From: Nitrincola lacisaponensis
GTDB lineage: Bacteria; Pseudomonadota; Gammaproteobacteria; Pseudomonadales; Balneatricaceae
Length of the DNA: 64,000 bases
Direction of reading: 5' to 3'
NCBI RefSeq assembly: GCF_000691225.1
Contig: NZ_JMSZ01000042.1
Location: forward strand, 186,001 to 250,000
Shown piece by piece: positions 26,196-35,230 of the stretch. The notes under the pieces are model-generated. The model was given only the letters and a program-made list of their open reading frames with translations, was not told the DNA's origin and ran no database searches. Within the stretch, counting starts at the first letter, position 1, and each line of letters begins with the position of its first letter. The translations under genes and the position numbers were made by a program.

Positions 26196-27343
26196 GTATC
26201 CAGGTTGAGAATATCAGTAAGCGCTTTGGCAAGTTTCAGGCACTGGAACCCTTGTCGCTGGAAATTCCAGATGGCCAGCTGATTGGCCTGCTGGGACCTT
26301 CGGGCTCCGGTAAAACCACCCTGTTGCGCATTATTGCTGGCCTGGAGACTGCAGACACAGGGCGTATTCTGTTTCACGGCGAAGATGTCACGCGTGTGCA
26401 TGTGCGAGATCGTCGGGTGGGCTTTGTGTTTCAGCACTACGCGCTGTTTCGTCATATGACAGTTGCCCAGAACATTGCTTTTGGTCTTGAGGTCATGCCT
26501 AAAGCAAGTCGTCCAGGAGCTGCCGAGATTCGCAAGCGCGTCAGCGACTTGCTGGAAATGGTTCAGTTGGGGCATTTGGCAACACGCTATCCGGCACAGC
26601 TGTCGGGTGGCCAGAAACAGCGTGTAGCCCTGGCCAGAGCGCTGGCGATGCAGCCGCAGGTATTGTTGCTGGATGAGCCCTTTGGTGCTCTGGATGCCAA
26701 GGTTCGCAAGGATCTGCGCCGCTGGTTGCGCAGTTTGCATGATGAATTGCATTTTACCAGTGTGTTTGTCACCCATGATCAGGAAGAGGCGCTGGAGCTG
26801 TCCGATCAGGTTGTGGTCATGAGTGCTGGTCGTATTGAACAGGTCGATACCCCGCAGACACTCTATGCTCAGCCGGACAGCCGTTTTGTGCTGGGTTTTC
26901 TGGGACACATCAACGTGTTGCAGGGTGAGATACAGGCGGGACGTCTGAGTCAGGGCGATGCCTGGATCGGTCTGCCGGAAAGCACTCTGCCGGTTGGTGA
27001 GGCTCAGTGCTATTTGCGTCCGCACGAAGTGCGTTTACAGTTGACACCTGAAGCGCATGCGCATTTGCCGTTGCGTATCAGTGCGGTCAGTCTGATCGGG
27101 GCTGAGGTGCGCATTGAACTTGAAGCCGATGGCTGGCAGAGCCCCGAGCCCTGGGAAGTCGGCATCAGTCATGCTCAGTACAATGAGTGGCAGCCGATGC
27201 GTGGTGATCGCTGCTATGCGGTGCCGGATGTCGGGCATCTGTTTACATCCGAGGCAGGTGAGCCGGAACTGATCCAGTGGCATAAAAAAAAAACGCAGAA
27301 GAGCGTTGAGCGTTCGGTTTTGCAACAGGCTGTTGGTGCCTGA
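26192..27343 (+). CDS. cysA: Sulfate/thiosulfate ABC transporter ATPase
   Basis: 383 residues. Walker [10 protein letters not shown] (about 32-40), signature [15 protein letters not shown], Walker [12 protein letters not shown] and the switch His in VTHDQEE are intact, followed by a C-terminal TOBE-like regulatory domain. It energises CysTW. It is longer than E. coli CysA (365). Near the 3' end a run of ten A (27284-27293) encodes KKK and is followed by a 16-residue tail ([16 protein letters not shown]) outside the conserved domain; slippage there would change only the tail. Confidence 0.94.
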   Translation: MSIQVENISKRFGKFQALEPLSLEIPDGQLIGLLGPSGSGKTTLLRIIAGLETADTGRILFHGEDVTRVHVRDRRVGFVFQHYALFRHMTVAQNIAFGLEVMPKASRPGAAEIRKRVSDLLEMVQLGHLATRYPAQLSGGQKQRVALARALAMQPQVLLLDEPFGALDAKVRKDLRRWLRSLHDELHFTSVFVTHDQEEALELSDQVVVMSAGRIEQVDTPQTLYAQPDSRFVLGFLGHINVLQGEIQAGRLSQGDAWIGLPESTLPVGEAQCYLRPHEVRLQLTPEAHAHLPLRISAVSLIGAEVRIELEADGWQSPEPWEVGISHAQYNEWQPMRGDRCYAVPDVGHLFTSEAGEPELIQWHKKKTQKSVERSVLQQAVGA

Positions 27344-27355
27344 AGCCCATACTGT

Positions 27356-27391
27356 GTCTGATATTCCTGGTCCTGACCCGGAATATCAGAC
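27356..27391. terminator. Strong hairpin between convergent cysA and teaD
   Basis: GTCTGATATTCC (27356-27367) and GGAATATCAGAC (27380-27391) pair perfectly over 12 bp, with GGTC/GACC able to extend inside the loop. It covers the teaD stop codon. No T-tract lies on either side, so it may act as a bidirectional block or RNA 3'-end protector rather than a classical terminator. Confidence 0.5.
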
Positions 27392-27829
27392 AACCAGTGT
27401 CGGGCATTTGGCCCGGCTGGCGACACGCTGGGAAACACTGCCCAGAAAGTAGCCCTCTACATCACCGTTGGTGCCGCGGGTACCAACAACAATCAGATCA
27501 ACGTCCTTGTCCTTGGCAAATTTGACAATGGTTTTCGACGGGCGTCCGCCCTTGACGAATGCCCGTACTTTTGCCGACGCGCCCAGAAGTTTGGCATGCT
27601 CACGTGCATGGTTGGCGACATCTGTCGCATATTCTTTCAATGCCTGATCGGGAATCTGTACCGAGTCAGGCCTAACCATCGACAGGGATGCTTCAAACAG
27701 ACTGTGATGCTTGAAGACACACAGCAGATAGATTTCTGCATCCGTGAGTTTCTGGATTTCAACAGCCTTTTCCAGTGCTTTGAGAGCCCCTTCAGAGCCA
27801 TCAACAGCCACCAGTATTTTGTTAAACAC
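27386..27829 (-). CDS. teaD: Universal stress protein of the TRAP operon (TeaD-like)
   Basis: 147 residues from the GTG at 27829, chosen because GGAGG lies 6-7 bases upstream; the GTG at 27835 would be too close to it. Usp features are [20 protein letters not shown] and the ATP motif [18 protein letters not shown] (here the spacing differs slightly from UspA). It follows teaC by 14 bases. In Halomonas elongata the homologue TeaD binds ATP and dampens uptake by TeaABC. The same regulatory role is inferred here. Confidence 0.85.
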   Translation of the reverse strand: MFNKILVAVDGSEGALKALEKAVEIQKLTDAEIYLLCVFKHHSLFEASLSMVRPDSVQIPDQALKEYATDVANHAREHAKLLGASAKVRAFVKGGRPSKTIVKFAKDKDVDLIVVGTRGTNGDVEGYFLGSVSQRVASRAKCPTLVV

Positions 27830-27843
27830 AGTCACCTCCAGAG

Positions 27844-29127
27844 TTATCGGAACGCCAGGTCACGCAGGAACAGCGCAATCTGCGGGAAAAAAATGATCAG
27901 TACTGATGCCAGCACCAGCATGAACACAAAGGGTGGCGTACCCCGGATCACTTCCCAGTAGGGACGTTTAAAAATGGCAATGGCAGTGAAAATATCACAG
28001 CCAAACGGCGGCGTGGCTGAGCCAATTGCCACCATCAGGGTAATCAGGACACCGACCAGCACCGGGTCCAGGCCGGTCGATGCGATGGCTGGGGCAAATA
28101 TTGGTGTCAGCACCAGAATGACTACTATCGGATCGACAAACATGCAGGCGATGAAAAATGCGATAGCAATGGCAAACAGTACGCCAATAGGCCCGGCCTG
28201 ATCGATCCCCAACCCTCCGAGAATGGCTTGCGGGATTTGTGCAAAGGAGATGATCCAGGAAAAGCCATTGCCGACAGCCACAAGGATAAACACTACGGCT
28301 GTAATCAAGCCCGTTGATTTAGCGATTCTGTAGATGTCTGTTGCCTTGAGAGAACGGAATACAATGAACTCAAGAATGACTGCATACAGTACGCAGGCCG
28401 CGGCCGCTTCGGTTGGACTGAAAATACCACCATAAATACCACCGACGATGATCACCGGAAAACCCAATGGCCAGAGTGCATCCTTGATGGCAATGAGGCG
28501 CTCTTTCCAGCTGCTTTTGGGTTCGGTCGGCACTTTGTGAATGTAGGCATAGGCAATGCAGTAGGCGGAAAACATTGCCAGAATCAGTAACCCAGGTCCG
28601 ACACCGGCGATAAAAAGCTCGCCGATAGATGTACCGGAGATCACGCCATAGATAATCATGCCAATACTGGGCGGAATCAAAAAGGCGATATCACTGGAGT
28701 TGATGATCAATGCAAGAGTGAATGAATCCTTATAGCCTGCTTTCAATAGTTTGGGACGTAGCGGAGAGCCGACAGCCACCACGGTTGCCTGGGTTGAACC
28801 GGAAACTGCCCCAAACAGGGTGCAGGATGCAGCGGTACTGACAGCCAGACCGCCCTTGATATGACCGATGAAAGCCATCACCATATTAATCAGCCGGTTG
28901 GCGGACTGGCCGCGCGTCATAATGTCTGCAGCCAGAATGAACATAGGGACTGCGATCAGTGCAGTAGGGCGGATACCCCCCATCATTTGCTGGATCATGA
29001 TATTCATCTGGCCAAAGCCATCGAAGGTCATATAGAAGCCTACCAGTGCTGCCATGATCAACGGGATCATCATCGGGAAGCCCAGTAGCAGGAGTATGAT
29101 CATGGTCGCCAGCATGTATGTAATCAT
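27844..29127 (-). CDS. teaC: Ectoine TRAP transporter, large permease subunit
   Basis: A 427-residue DctM-type protein with about twelve membrane helices. Family marks are [19 protein letters not shown] at the N-terminus, then [60 protein letters not shown] and a closing [12 protein letters not shown] motif. It imports the ligand delivered by TeaA using a sodium gradient. The substrate is assigned from the adjacent binding protein. AAGGAT precedes the ATG. Confidence 0.9.
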   Translation of the reverse strand: MITYMLATMIILLLLGFPMMIPLIMAALVGFYMTFDGFGQMNIMIQQMMGGIRPTALIAVPMFILAADIMTRGQSANRLINMVMAFIGHIKGGLAVSTAASCTLFGAVSGSTQATVVAVGSPLRPKLLKAGYKDSFTLALIINSSDIAFLIPPSIGMIIYGVISGTSIGELFIAGVGPGLLILAMFSAYCIAYAYIHKVPTEPKSSWKERLIAIKDALWPLGFPVIIVGGIYGGIFSPTEAAAACVLYAVILEFIVFRSLKATDIYRIAKSTGLITAVVFILVAVGNGFSWIISFAQIPQAILGGLGIDQAGPIGVLFAIAIAFFIACMFVDPIVVILVLTPIFAPAIASTGLDPVLVGVLITLMVAIGSATPPFGCDIFTAIAIFKRPYWEVIRGTPPFVFMLVLASVLIIFFPQIALFLRDLAFR

Positions 29128-29150
29128 CTGATTATCCTTTCTCCAGGCGT

Positions 29151-29726
29151 TCAGACTTCGGTTTCTGTCTCTTCATAACCATCGACGACATGAGTCGACA
29201 GATAGACATCACGTGAAAAAATGTTCTTGATTCCGGTCAGCAAGTATTGAATACCGGTCACGGCAAATCCAATCGGTACCCAGACATACATCAGGTAGAG
29301 TGGTATTCCCATGGTGGGGAGTACGCGTCCGGTGTTGTAGATGCTTTGCATGTAGGTGAATGCGTAATAACACAGGAAAAACATCGTGCCGGAGGTCACG
29401 AAGGCGATACAAATCATCAGCAGGCGTCGTGCCGAGGTTGGCAGGGCGTCATAGAGTGCTGACATACGGATATGCCGACCGTGTCGAGCGGCATAGCCAA
29501 TACCGGCAAAGGTGATCATGACAATCAGAATGCGATTGACCTCTTCAGCAAAAAAGAGGCTTTCACCAAAAACGAAGCGACCGATCACATTGGCGACAGT
29601 GTTGACAGCCATCAGCAGTACGCCAACGGCCAGAATAACGGATTCGATTCGACTGATGCCTGAGTCGATAACACCCAGAAAGCCGGGCAGTCCGGATGTG
29701 TGCGTATCCTGAAGGTCATCCTTCAT
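29151..29726 (-). CDS. teaB: Ectoine TRAP transporter, small permease subunit
   Basis: A 191-residue DctQ-type protein with four membrane helices (about residues 30-50, 63-83, 102-122 and 143-163). The [20 protein letters not shown] stretch after helix 2 is typical. It pairs with TeaC. It is separated from teaA by 74 bases containing a strong hairpin, and from teaC by 23 bases. Confidence 0.88.
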   Translation of the reverse strand: MKDDLQDTHTSGLPGFLGVIDSGISRIESVILAVGVLLMAVNTVANVIGRFVFGESLFFAEEVNRILIVMITFAGIGYAARHGRHIRMSALYDALPTSARRLLMICIAFVTSGTMFFLCYYAFTYMQSIYNTGRVLPTMGIPLYLMYVWVPIGFAVTGIQYLLTGIKNIFSRDVYLSTHVVDGYEETETEV

Positions 29727-29767
29727 CTAGGAGTCTCCTGGCTGAAATCAGGGCCAGGCCTGAATCA

Positions 29768-29791
29768 GGCAGCGAGGGATTCCCCGCTGCC
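29768..29791 (-). promoter_or_regulatory. Intercistronic hairpin between teaA and teaB
   Basis: GGCAGCG plus GGG pairs with CCC plus CGCTGCC, with a single bulged A and a 3-base loop: ten GC-rich pairs. There is no T-tract. Such hairpins after a binding-protein gene usually protect the upstream mRNA and lower downstream expression, giving an excess of binding protein. A second small repeat (TCAGG...CCTGA) lies beside it. Confidence 0.55.
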
Positions 29792-29800
29792 ATGTTCAGA

Positions 29801-30826
29801 CTAGCGGGACTGATAGGGTTCCAGGTCTGCCTTGAATTGCTCAAGCAGTGCTTCACCACGCTCACCGGTCATATCGATAAATCGTTGTTCCACACGCGGT
29901 GCGCGATCCATGAATACCTGACGTTCCTCTTCGGTTAAGCGTGTGACGGTGACATCCGGGCTGGCTTCGAGAATCTTGTCCAGCATTTCGTCACTGAGCC
30001 CGGGAACATACTCGGTAATGTAATCAAAGGCATATTCTGAGGCATCCCGAACCAGCTGCTGTTCATCGGCAGACAGACTGTTGAAGAAATCCTGGTTGGC
30101 CATCAGCGCCGTAGTGAACTGGCCATGTCCGGTAAAGATCAGGTTAGGAGAGACCTCGTACAGACCACCAGATTGTATCCAGAAAATCGGGTTTTCCTGT
30201 CCCTGAATGATATTGGTTTGCAGGCCGCCATAGACCTCACCCCAGGGCAAAGGTGTTGGCGTTGCGCCAAATGCCCGGTAAGTTTCCGAGAGTAACGGAT
30301 TGGTCATGGTGCGGATATTTTTACCCCGGAAGTCTTCGGGTGAACGGACCGGTGTATCTGCGGTGACAACCATTTCACCTTCGGGATACATTTTTAGCAG
30401 TTCCAGCCCCTGCTCAGCATAGAGTTCAGGGAACATTTCGTTGATGGCTTTACTGGTGCGGAAGAAATCGATGATATCATCGTCATCCACTGGCAGCAGG
30501 TAGGGAATAAAGAAAATCTGTGCTTCAGGAATCAAAGAGCCGGTAAAGCCCGGGGACTGATTGACGAACTGCAGTATGCCCATTTGAGTCTGTTCCATGA
30601 TGTCATCGGATTCACCCAGTTCACCAAAGCGGAAAATCTGTACGGTATTGTCCGAGTGCTCTTCGACATACTCCTTGAACTTGTGTGCAAATACATCCTG
30701 TACATCGCCTTCAAACTCTTCATGTGCATAGCGCCAGTTGGCGGCTGCGGCAGTGCTGCTGAAAGCCACCATGCCGGTGATCAGGGCGCCGGCAACGGCG
30801 GTTGTCAGTCGTTTTTTCAGGGTCAT
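29801..30826 (-). CDS. teaA: Ectoine/hydroxyectoine-binding TRAP protein TeaA
   Basis: A 341-residue periplasmic DctP-type protein with a signal peptide ending at about residue 28 (STAAA). The mature protein begins ANWRYAHEEFEGD and closely follows the Halomonas elongata TeaA sequence as I remember it (for example RFGELGESDDIMEQTQ and LLKMYPEGEMVVTAD). In mature numbering Glu9, Phe66, Trp167, Trp188 and Phe209, which I recall as TeaA ectoine-pocket positions, are present. GAGGAG stands before the ATG. Substrate assignment rests on this similarity; no ectoine synthesis or breakdown genes lie in the window. Confidence 0.87.
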   Translation of the reverse strand: MTLKKRLTTAVAGALITGMVAFSSTAAAANWRYAHEEFEGDVQDVFAHKFKEYVEEHSDNTVQIFRFGELGESDDIMEQTQMGILQFVNQSPGFTGSLIPEAQIFFIPYLLPVDDDDIIDFFRTSKAINEMFPELYAEQGLELLKMYPEGEMVVTADTPVRSPEDFRGKNIRTMTNPLLSETYRAFGATPTPLPWGEVYGGLQTNIIQGQENPIFWIQSGGLYEVSPNLIFTGHGQFTTALMANQDFFNSLSADEQQLVRDASEYAFDYITEYVPGLSDEMLDKILEASPDVTVTRLTEEERQVFMDRAPRVEQRFIDMTGERGEALLEQFKADLEPYQSR

Positions 30827-30852
30827 CTTGTGCTCCTCGCTGGGTTTGTTTG

Positions 30853-30871
30853 GAGCGAATTCCTATCGCTC
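30853..30871 (-). promoter_or_regulatory. Inverted repeat in the teaA leader
   Basis: GAGCGA and TCGCTC form 6-bp arms with a 7-base spacer, 27 bases upstream of the teaA ATG. It would be a leader hairpin or a regulator site. Confidence 0.3.
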
Positions 30872-30937
30872 TCAGAGATGCTGTACTTTCCTCGTTGACG
30901 GTTGATACTTATTTAGCGTGGCAAAATGAAGCGGTGA

Positions 30938-30954
30938 CTGCAAGTTAATTGCAG
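30938..30954. promoter_or_regulatory. Inverted repeat CTGCAA-N5-TTGCAG upstream of teaA
   Basis: A perfect 6-5-6 palindrome lies 112 bases upstream of the teaA start and 137 bases before the MFS gene. Its size suits a dimeric GntR- or LysR-type repressor. The region between the divergent genes (30827-31090) is otherwise AT-rich without a clear gene. Confidence 0.4.
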
Positions 30955-31090
30955 ATAAAATTTATAGAGCAATGGGAATATTTTTATAATATATTTTTAT
31001 ATGTTATTGTTTTAAATAATAAATATTACATGTCATTTTTTTCTGTCCTGATATGCTCAGTTGGCTGTCATGGAGGGTGGTAACCCGTCG

Positions 31091-32245
31091 ATGCCGTATT
31101 TCAGACTTTCCGGATTTTATCTGTTCTATTTCGCGCTGCTGGGGACTCTGGTGCCTTACTGGAGCCTGTATTTGCAGTCCTTCGGGATGAGTGCTCAGAT
31201 GATTGGCGTGCTGATGGCACTGTTGCATCTGTCGCGTGTCATTGCTCCCAATATCTGGGGCTGGATAGCAGATCGTACCGGGCAGCGTATGCGCATTGTG
31301 CGTTATGGTGCCTGCCTGACCTGGATAATCTTCATTGCTATTTTCTGGCAGACCAGCGCTCTGGGTATCGGTGTGGTGATGCTGCTGTTCAGCTTTTTCT
31401 GGAACGCTGTGCTGCCTCAGTTCGAGGTATTGACCTTGCAACATCTGGGAGTATCACGGGATCGTTACAGCCGTATTCGTGTATGGGGTTCGGTAGGTTT
31501 TGTACTGGCAGTGATGGGAACAGGGGTGCTGCTGGATCATGTGGATATACGCTGGCTGCCCGGGATAGCGCTGCTGCTGATGTTGCTGATCTGGCTGAAT
31601 ACACTGGTGGTTTCTGCACCTCAGGGAACGACAGCCGATACGGCAGAGCCTGCAAAAAGTTTGCGCAGTATCCTCGGTGTGCCTCAGGTACAGGTTTTTC
31701 TGTTAGTGTTCTTTCTGGTGCAGTTCAGTCACGGTCCATACTACACCTTCTACAGTGTCATGCTACAGGATTTGGGTTACAGCCGTGGGCAGATTGGACA
31801 GCTCTGGGCTGTCGGTGTGGTCGCTGAAGTTTTGCTGTTTGTGGTGATGCCGTTACTGTTCCGGCGCTTTTCCCTGCGTTTTCTGATGCTGGTCAGCTTG
31901 TCGCTGTGTATTCTGCGTTGGCTGTTGATCGCGTTTTTGGCGCAGCGCGTCGAGGTGCTTTTGCTGGCTCAGTTACTGCATGCCGCCAGCTTTGGCAGTT
32001 TGCATGCGATAGGTATTGCACTGGTCTATCATTACTTTAGCCACAATACGCAAGGGCGGGGACAGGCGCTGTTTGCAAGTGCCGGGTTTGGTGCGGGTGG
32101 TGCAGCCGGCGCGCTGCTCTCCGGCTGGTTTTGGGATAGCTGGGGTGGGCAGGGGACGTTTTTGGCAGCGGCTTGTATCTGTGTGGTCGGGTTGGTTCTG
32201 GCAAGTCGCTGGATCTACCCTGAACGCTTCAGACAACTGGATTAA
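31091..32245 (+). CDS. Major facilitator superfamily transporter (HcaT-like)
   Basis: 384 residues from the ATG at 31091 (MPYFRLSGFYLFYFALLGTL), preferred because homologues begin at this Met; ATG 31070 or TTG 31061 would only add residues. Twelve membrane helices are visible, with the loop IWGWIADRTGQRMRIVRYGA between helices 2 and 3 and FWDSWGGQGTF near the end. It resembles the HcaT/PPP-type branch of MFS, known for phenylpropionate or nucleoside-like substrates, but the substrate here is unknown. Confidence 0.82.
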   Translation: MPYFRLSGFYLFYFALLGTLVPYWSLYLQSFGMSAQMIGVLMALLHLSRVIAPNIWGWIADRTGQRMRIVRYGACLTWIIFIAIFWQTSALGIGVVMLLFSFFWNAVLPQFEVLTLQHLGVSRDRYSRIRVWGSVGFVLAVMGTGVLLDHVDIRWLPGIALLLMLLIWLNTLVVSAPQGTTADTAEPAKSLRSILGVPQVQVFLLVFFLVQFSHGPYYTFYSVMLQDLGYSRGQIGQLWAVGVVAEVLLFVVMPLLFRRFSLRFLMLVSLSLCILRWLLIAFLAQRVEVLLLAQLLHAASFGSLHAIGIALVYHYFSHNTQGRGQALFASAGFGAGGAAGALLSGWFWDSWGGQGTFLAAACICVVGLVLASRWIYPERFRQLD

Positions 32246-32307
32246 TATCAGGAAGTTGTTATATCCTAGGGTGATAATCGGGTGTCTGACATCCAAAGGG
32301 GGATGCG

Positions 32308-32571
32308 ATGAAATTCAGGATCGATATTGAGATGACTCCGGAGGAACTCAGGGAAAGCCTGGGTTTGCCGGATGTGTCATCCCTGCACACTGAGATGATC
32401 GACACCATTCGAGAGCGTATGCATCAGGGTGTGGAAGGCTATGATCCAGTGACTCTGTTCAAACCGTTTATGACGTCCGGGCTGGGTACAGTGGAAGGCT
32501 TCCAGAAACTGATGTTTGGCTTGATGAATCAATACACCCGCGCCGGCCATAAGGACGGACCTGAGGAATGA
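32308..32571 (+). CDS. DUF6489 family protein, phaR-linked
   Basis: An 87-residue small soluble protein beginning MKFRIDIEMTPEELRESLGL and ending with an amphipathic helix-rich part (EGFQKLMFGLMNQYTRAGHK). This matches a short family (DUF6489) that I associate with PHA gene neighbourhoods. GGGGG precedes the ATG. Seven bases separate it from phaR, so a shared transcript is likely. It may be a granule-related protein, but that is inference from context. Confidence 0.65.
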   Translation: MKFRIDIEMTPEELRESLGLPDVSSLHTEMIDTIRERMHQGVEGYDPVTLFKPFMTSGLGTVEGFQKLMFGLMNQYTRAGHKDGPEE

Positions 32572-32578
32572 AAAACTG

Positions 32579-33130
32579 ATGACCATCAAACACAAGGGTA
32601 GTAGCGTGCGTATTCTGAGAAAGTATACTAACCGGCGCTTGTATGACACGTCCCGCAGTTGTTATGTAACCTTGGAGGATGTCAAGGAACTGGTTCTGAA
32701 CTCAGAGCCTTTTCAGGTATTGGATTCAAAATCGGGTCAGGATCTGACGCGTAATATCCTGATGCAGATCATCAGTGAGCAGGAGGCTGAAGGCCATGGC
32801 ACGCTGCTGACCAATCAGGTATTACAGCAGCTGATTCGTTTTTATGGCGACAGTATGCAGGGGATGATGAGCCAGTATCTGGAGCAGAGCATTGCTGCGT
32901 TTCTGGAACACCAGGATTTGATTCGTGACCAGATGCAGAGCATGATCGGTGCAGCGAACCCCTTGACCATGATGAATCGTATTGCAGATCAGAATCTGGC
33001 GATGTGGAAAATGTTTAGTCCGACAGCCAGTGAGGCAGCCAAATCGGCAGCATCTGCAACAGACTCGGTCTCGGTTGCGGATGAAACAGATGGCAGCAGC
33101 CAGCGTGCAGGTAAGCCAAAGCCCTCTTGA
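32579..33130 (+). CDS. phaR: Polyhydroxyalkanoate synthesis repressor PhaR
   Basis: 183 residues. The N-terminal PhaR domain reads RILRKYTNRRLYDTSRSCYV followed by ITLEDVKELV-like VTLEDVKELVLNSEPFQVLD (DNA binding). A second helical part (LLTNQVLQQLIRFYGDSMQG, then LEQSIAAFLEHQDLIRDQMQ) binds PHA or granules, and the tail is low-complexity. It represses phasin and PHA genes until polymer appears. It is convergent with phaC. Confidence 0.93.
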   Translation: MTIKHKGSSVRILRKYTNRRLYDTSRSCYVTLEDVKELVLNSEPFQVLDSKSGQDLTRNILMQIISEQEAEGHGTLLTNQVLQQLIRFYGDSMQGMMSQYLEQSIAAFLEHQDLIRDQMQSMIGAANPLTMMNRIADQNLAMWKMFSPTASEAAKSAASATDSVSVADETDGSSQRAGKPKPS

Positions 33131-33161
33131 TCATGCCTTCCTGATTGCAGACCTCCTGGTA

Positions 33162-34238
33162 TCAGGTGTTATCAGCAGGGTTAAAATTCAGCCAGTTGCT
33201 GATGGCATCCGATAACTGGTGGCCATTGCGACTGCTGACAAACAACCCGATATGGCCAGCTCGGATACTTTTCTCGCGGTAGAGGCAGCTGGCTGTTTTG
33301 CCTTTCAGTGCTTTCGATGAGGAGGGCGGGACCAGATGGTCTTGCGAGGCGTAGATGTTTAACAGGGGTTGCGTAATACGATCCAGTCGTACAGCCTGAC
33401 CGCCTATCTCTAGCTGATCCCGGACCAGCTGATTCTGTTGAAAAAACTTCTGGATAAACTCGCTGAAGGCTGTACCTGCCTGGTCAGGGCTGTCATAAAT
33501 CCACTTTTCCATGCTCAGAAAGGCCCGTGCACTGGCTTCGTCGCTGAGTGTCAGCGGGAGATCCATATTTTTTTGTAGCCCAAGGCGCATTGGCATTAAC
33601 GCATTATAGGTGTCATTCAACAGTGCGCCGGGAATATTGCCGTAGGTTGCTACCGCCAGATCTGCATCAATATGTCGGGCCAGTTTGCTAAGGGTAAAAT
33701 CAGCAGTATCAAAGTCAACGGGCGTAACCAGCGTGATCAGCCGTTCAATTTTCTCTGGGTGCAAAGCGGTATAACAGAGGCTGAAGGTGCCGCCCTGACA
33801 GATACCCATCAACGAAACACGCTCCAGTCCTGCGTGCCTGCAGGCATGGTCAACACAGCGATCCAGATAGTGGTTGATATAGTCATCCAGATCCAGATAG
33901 CGGTCTGATGCATCAGGGTATCCCCAGTCGATCAGGTACACGCCGATCCCTTGCTGGCGCAGTTTCTGCACCAGAGAGCGCTCGGGTGTCAAATCAATCA
34001 TGTAGGGACGGTTGACCAGTGCATAGCAGATCAGTACCGGGGGAATGTCTGGGCTGACCTGCTCCGGAGCATAATACTGTAAACGGACCTTATCGATCTG
34101 TAGTAACGTTTCAGCGGGCGTCTGGCCCGTCTCGACAGGCGAAAGTTGTTTCAGTACCCGGTAGCTTTCCAGGAGCTGTTGATTAAACTGTAGCAGCTCC
34201 AGTTTGAGCTGTTCCGGATCAAGGCGGATACGGCTCAA
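33162..34238 (-). CDS. phaC: Class III PHA synthase, catalytic subunit PhaC
   Basis: A 358-residue alpha/beta-hydrolase-fold polymerase that works with PhaE. The catalytic triad is Cys147 in the lipase-like box GICQGG, Asp300 in YASQDHLVP and His329 in RAGHIGLF. This is the Allochromatium class III pattern (149/302/331) shifted by two. The start is a TTG at 34238 with GGAGG seven bases upstream and overlaps the phaE stop. The class I synthase at the window start is a distinct enzyme. Confidence 0.94.
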   Translation of the reverse strand: MSRIRLDPEQLKLELLQFNQQLLESYRVLKQLSPVETGQTPAETLLQIDKVRLQYYAPEQVSPDIPPVLICYALVNRPYMIDLTPERSLVQKLRQQGIGVYLIDWGYPDASDRYLDLDDYINHYLDRCVDHACRHAGLERVSLMGICQGGTFSLCYTALHPEKIERLITLVTPVDFDTADFTLSKLARHIDADLAVATYGNIPGALLNDTYNALMPMRLGLQKNMDLPLTLSDEASARAFLSMEKWIYDSPDQAGTAFSEFIQKFFQQNQLVRDQLEIGGQAVRLDRITQPLLNIYASQDHLVPPSSSKALKGKTASCLYREKSIRAGHIGLFVSSRNGHQLSDAISNWLNFNPADNT

Positions 34239-35161
34239 GGCGTATCCTCCTGAATGTTGTTCAGACTGGCGCGTAACGCATTCAGATCCTGCTGCAGTGT
34301 CAGGGTCTGCTGTTGTTGCTGTTGTAATTGCCTGACCTGCTTGCTTAGCTGATGAATTTTTTCGAACGCCAGATTCAACGAGGTTTCGGTAGCAATACCC
34401 AGGTGTTTGAGCTGCTGGTTACGCTGTGTTTGTATCCAGAGTCTGAGCTGCATCATGCTGTTGCTGATGCGACCATGTGCCAGTTGATACTCTTCTGTTG
34501 CCAGGCGTTCAGCATAACTGTGCTCGTAAGCATCCACCCAAAGCTGATGTAATTGGCGAAGGCTGCTGATCTGTTGATCTGTTGATTCGATCTGTTGAGA
34601 CAGTTGATTCAAGGCTTGTGTATTAATACGTGCATACTGGTCAGCATAGTGCTGTAACGCCTGCTGGTGGGTGTTCAGTAGTTGTAGCATATCCTGTAAG
34701 GCTTTCTGTTGTGCATGATGCAGCTCCGTAGAGGGTGTTTCCAACAAGTGGTTCAGCCCCTTTAGCCAGGGGGGCTCCAGCCAGGTTTCATCCTGGAAAG
34801 CACGTGTACGCAAAAGAGCACCCATTTGCTCAGGCAGCTGCCAGCGTTTCAGTATCCAGTCATCTGTCAGACGATTAATATGCTGATGAAAGTCGTTAAA
34901 AAAACTCGCCAGCTCGGGTTGTTCCTGCTGTTGATACTGACTGATCAGCTGGCTGGCAAAGCGCGTGAATTCGATAGATTCCTGAGTCATCACCGCCAGT
35001 AGCTCAGCATGCTGCTGTGGCAGGTGCTTCCAGCCGGTCTGTTGAAGCTGCTGCATCAACTCGGTCCAGTCCGGCATCTCTGCAGGATCCGTGTGCGCCG
35101 GAAAAAGCTCAAGCCAGCGCCGGATTGTTGCTTGCAGGTCATCTGTCACATTGGGCTCCAT
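34235..35161 (-). CDS. phaE: Class III PHA synthase subunit PhaE
   Basis: A 308-residue, Gln-rich, mostly helical protein. Features of PhaE are the N-terminal segment, the central ASFFNDFHQHINRLTDDWIL part, and the C-terminal heptad region (KIHQLSKQVRQLQQQQQQTL) that contacts PhaC. Translational coupling to phaC (4-base overlap) supports the call. The long Gln run and coiled coil make sequence-only identification less certain than for phaC. Confidence 0.88.
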   Translation of the reverse strand: MEPNVTDDLQATIRRWLELFPAHTDPAEMPDWTELMQQLQQTGWKHLPQQHAELLAVMTQESIEFTRFASQLISQYQQQEQPELASFFNDFHQHINRLTDDWILKRWQLPEQMGALLRTRAFQDETWLEPPWLKGLNHLLETPSTELHHAQQKALQDMLQLLNTHQQALQHYADQYARINTQALNQLSQQIESTDQQISSLRQLHQLWVDAYEHSYAERLATEEYQLAHGRISNSMMQLRLWIQTQRNQQLKHLGIATETSLNLAFEKIHQLSKQVRQLQQQQQQTLTLQQDLNALRASLNNIQEDTP

Positions 35162-35200
35162 CTGCCGGACGGTGTTCTCTGATGAGATAGTAATACAGAG

Positions 35201-35222
35201 CAGCTGCTTTTTAAAACAGCTG
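35201..35222 (-). terminator. Hairpin between the LysR gene and phaE
   Basis: CAGCTG arms with inner TTT/AAA pairing form a 22-base hairpin 9 bases past the LysR gene stop and 40 bases before phaE. No strong T-tract follows. It may terminate LysR transcription weakly or be an operator for phaEC. Confidence 0.3.
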
Positions 35223-35230
35223 ATCGGGAA

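Noticed and set aside
26162-27025. 287-codon minus-strand open frame over cysA
   Set aside because: It mirrors a strongly conserved ABC ATPase; composition is unlike a real protein and no start signal is seen.
33131-33161. CCTG-GTAT-CAGG hairpin between phaR and phaC as terminator
   Set aside because: Only 4 bp of stem and no T-tract; too weak to call.
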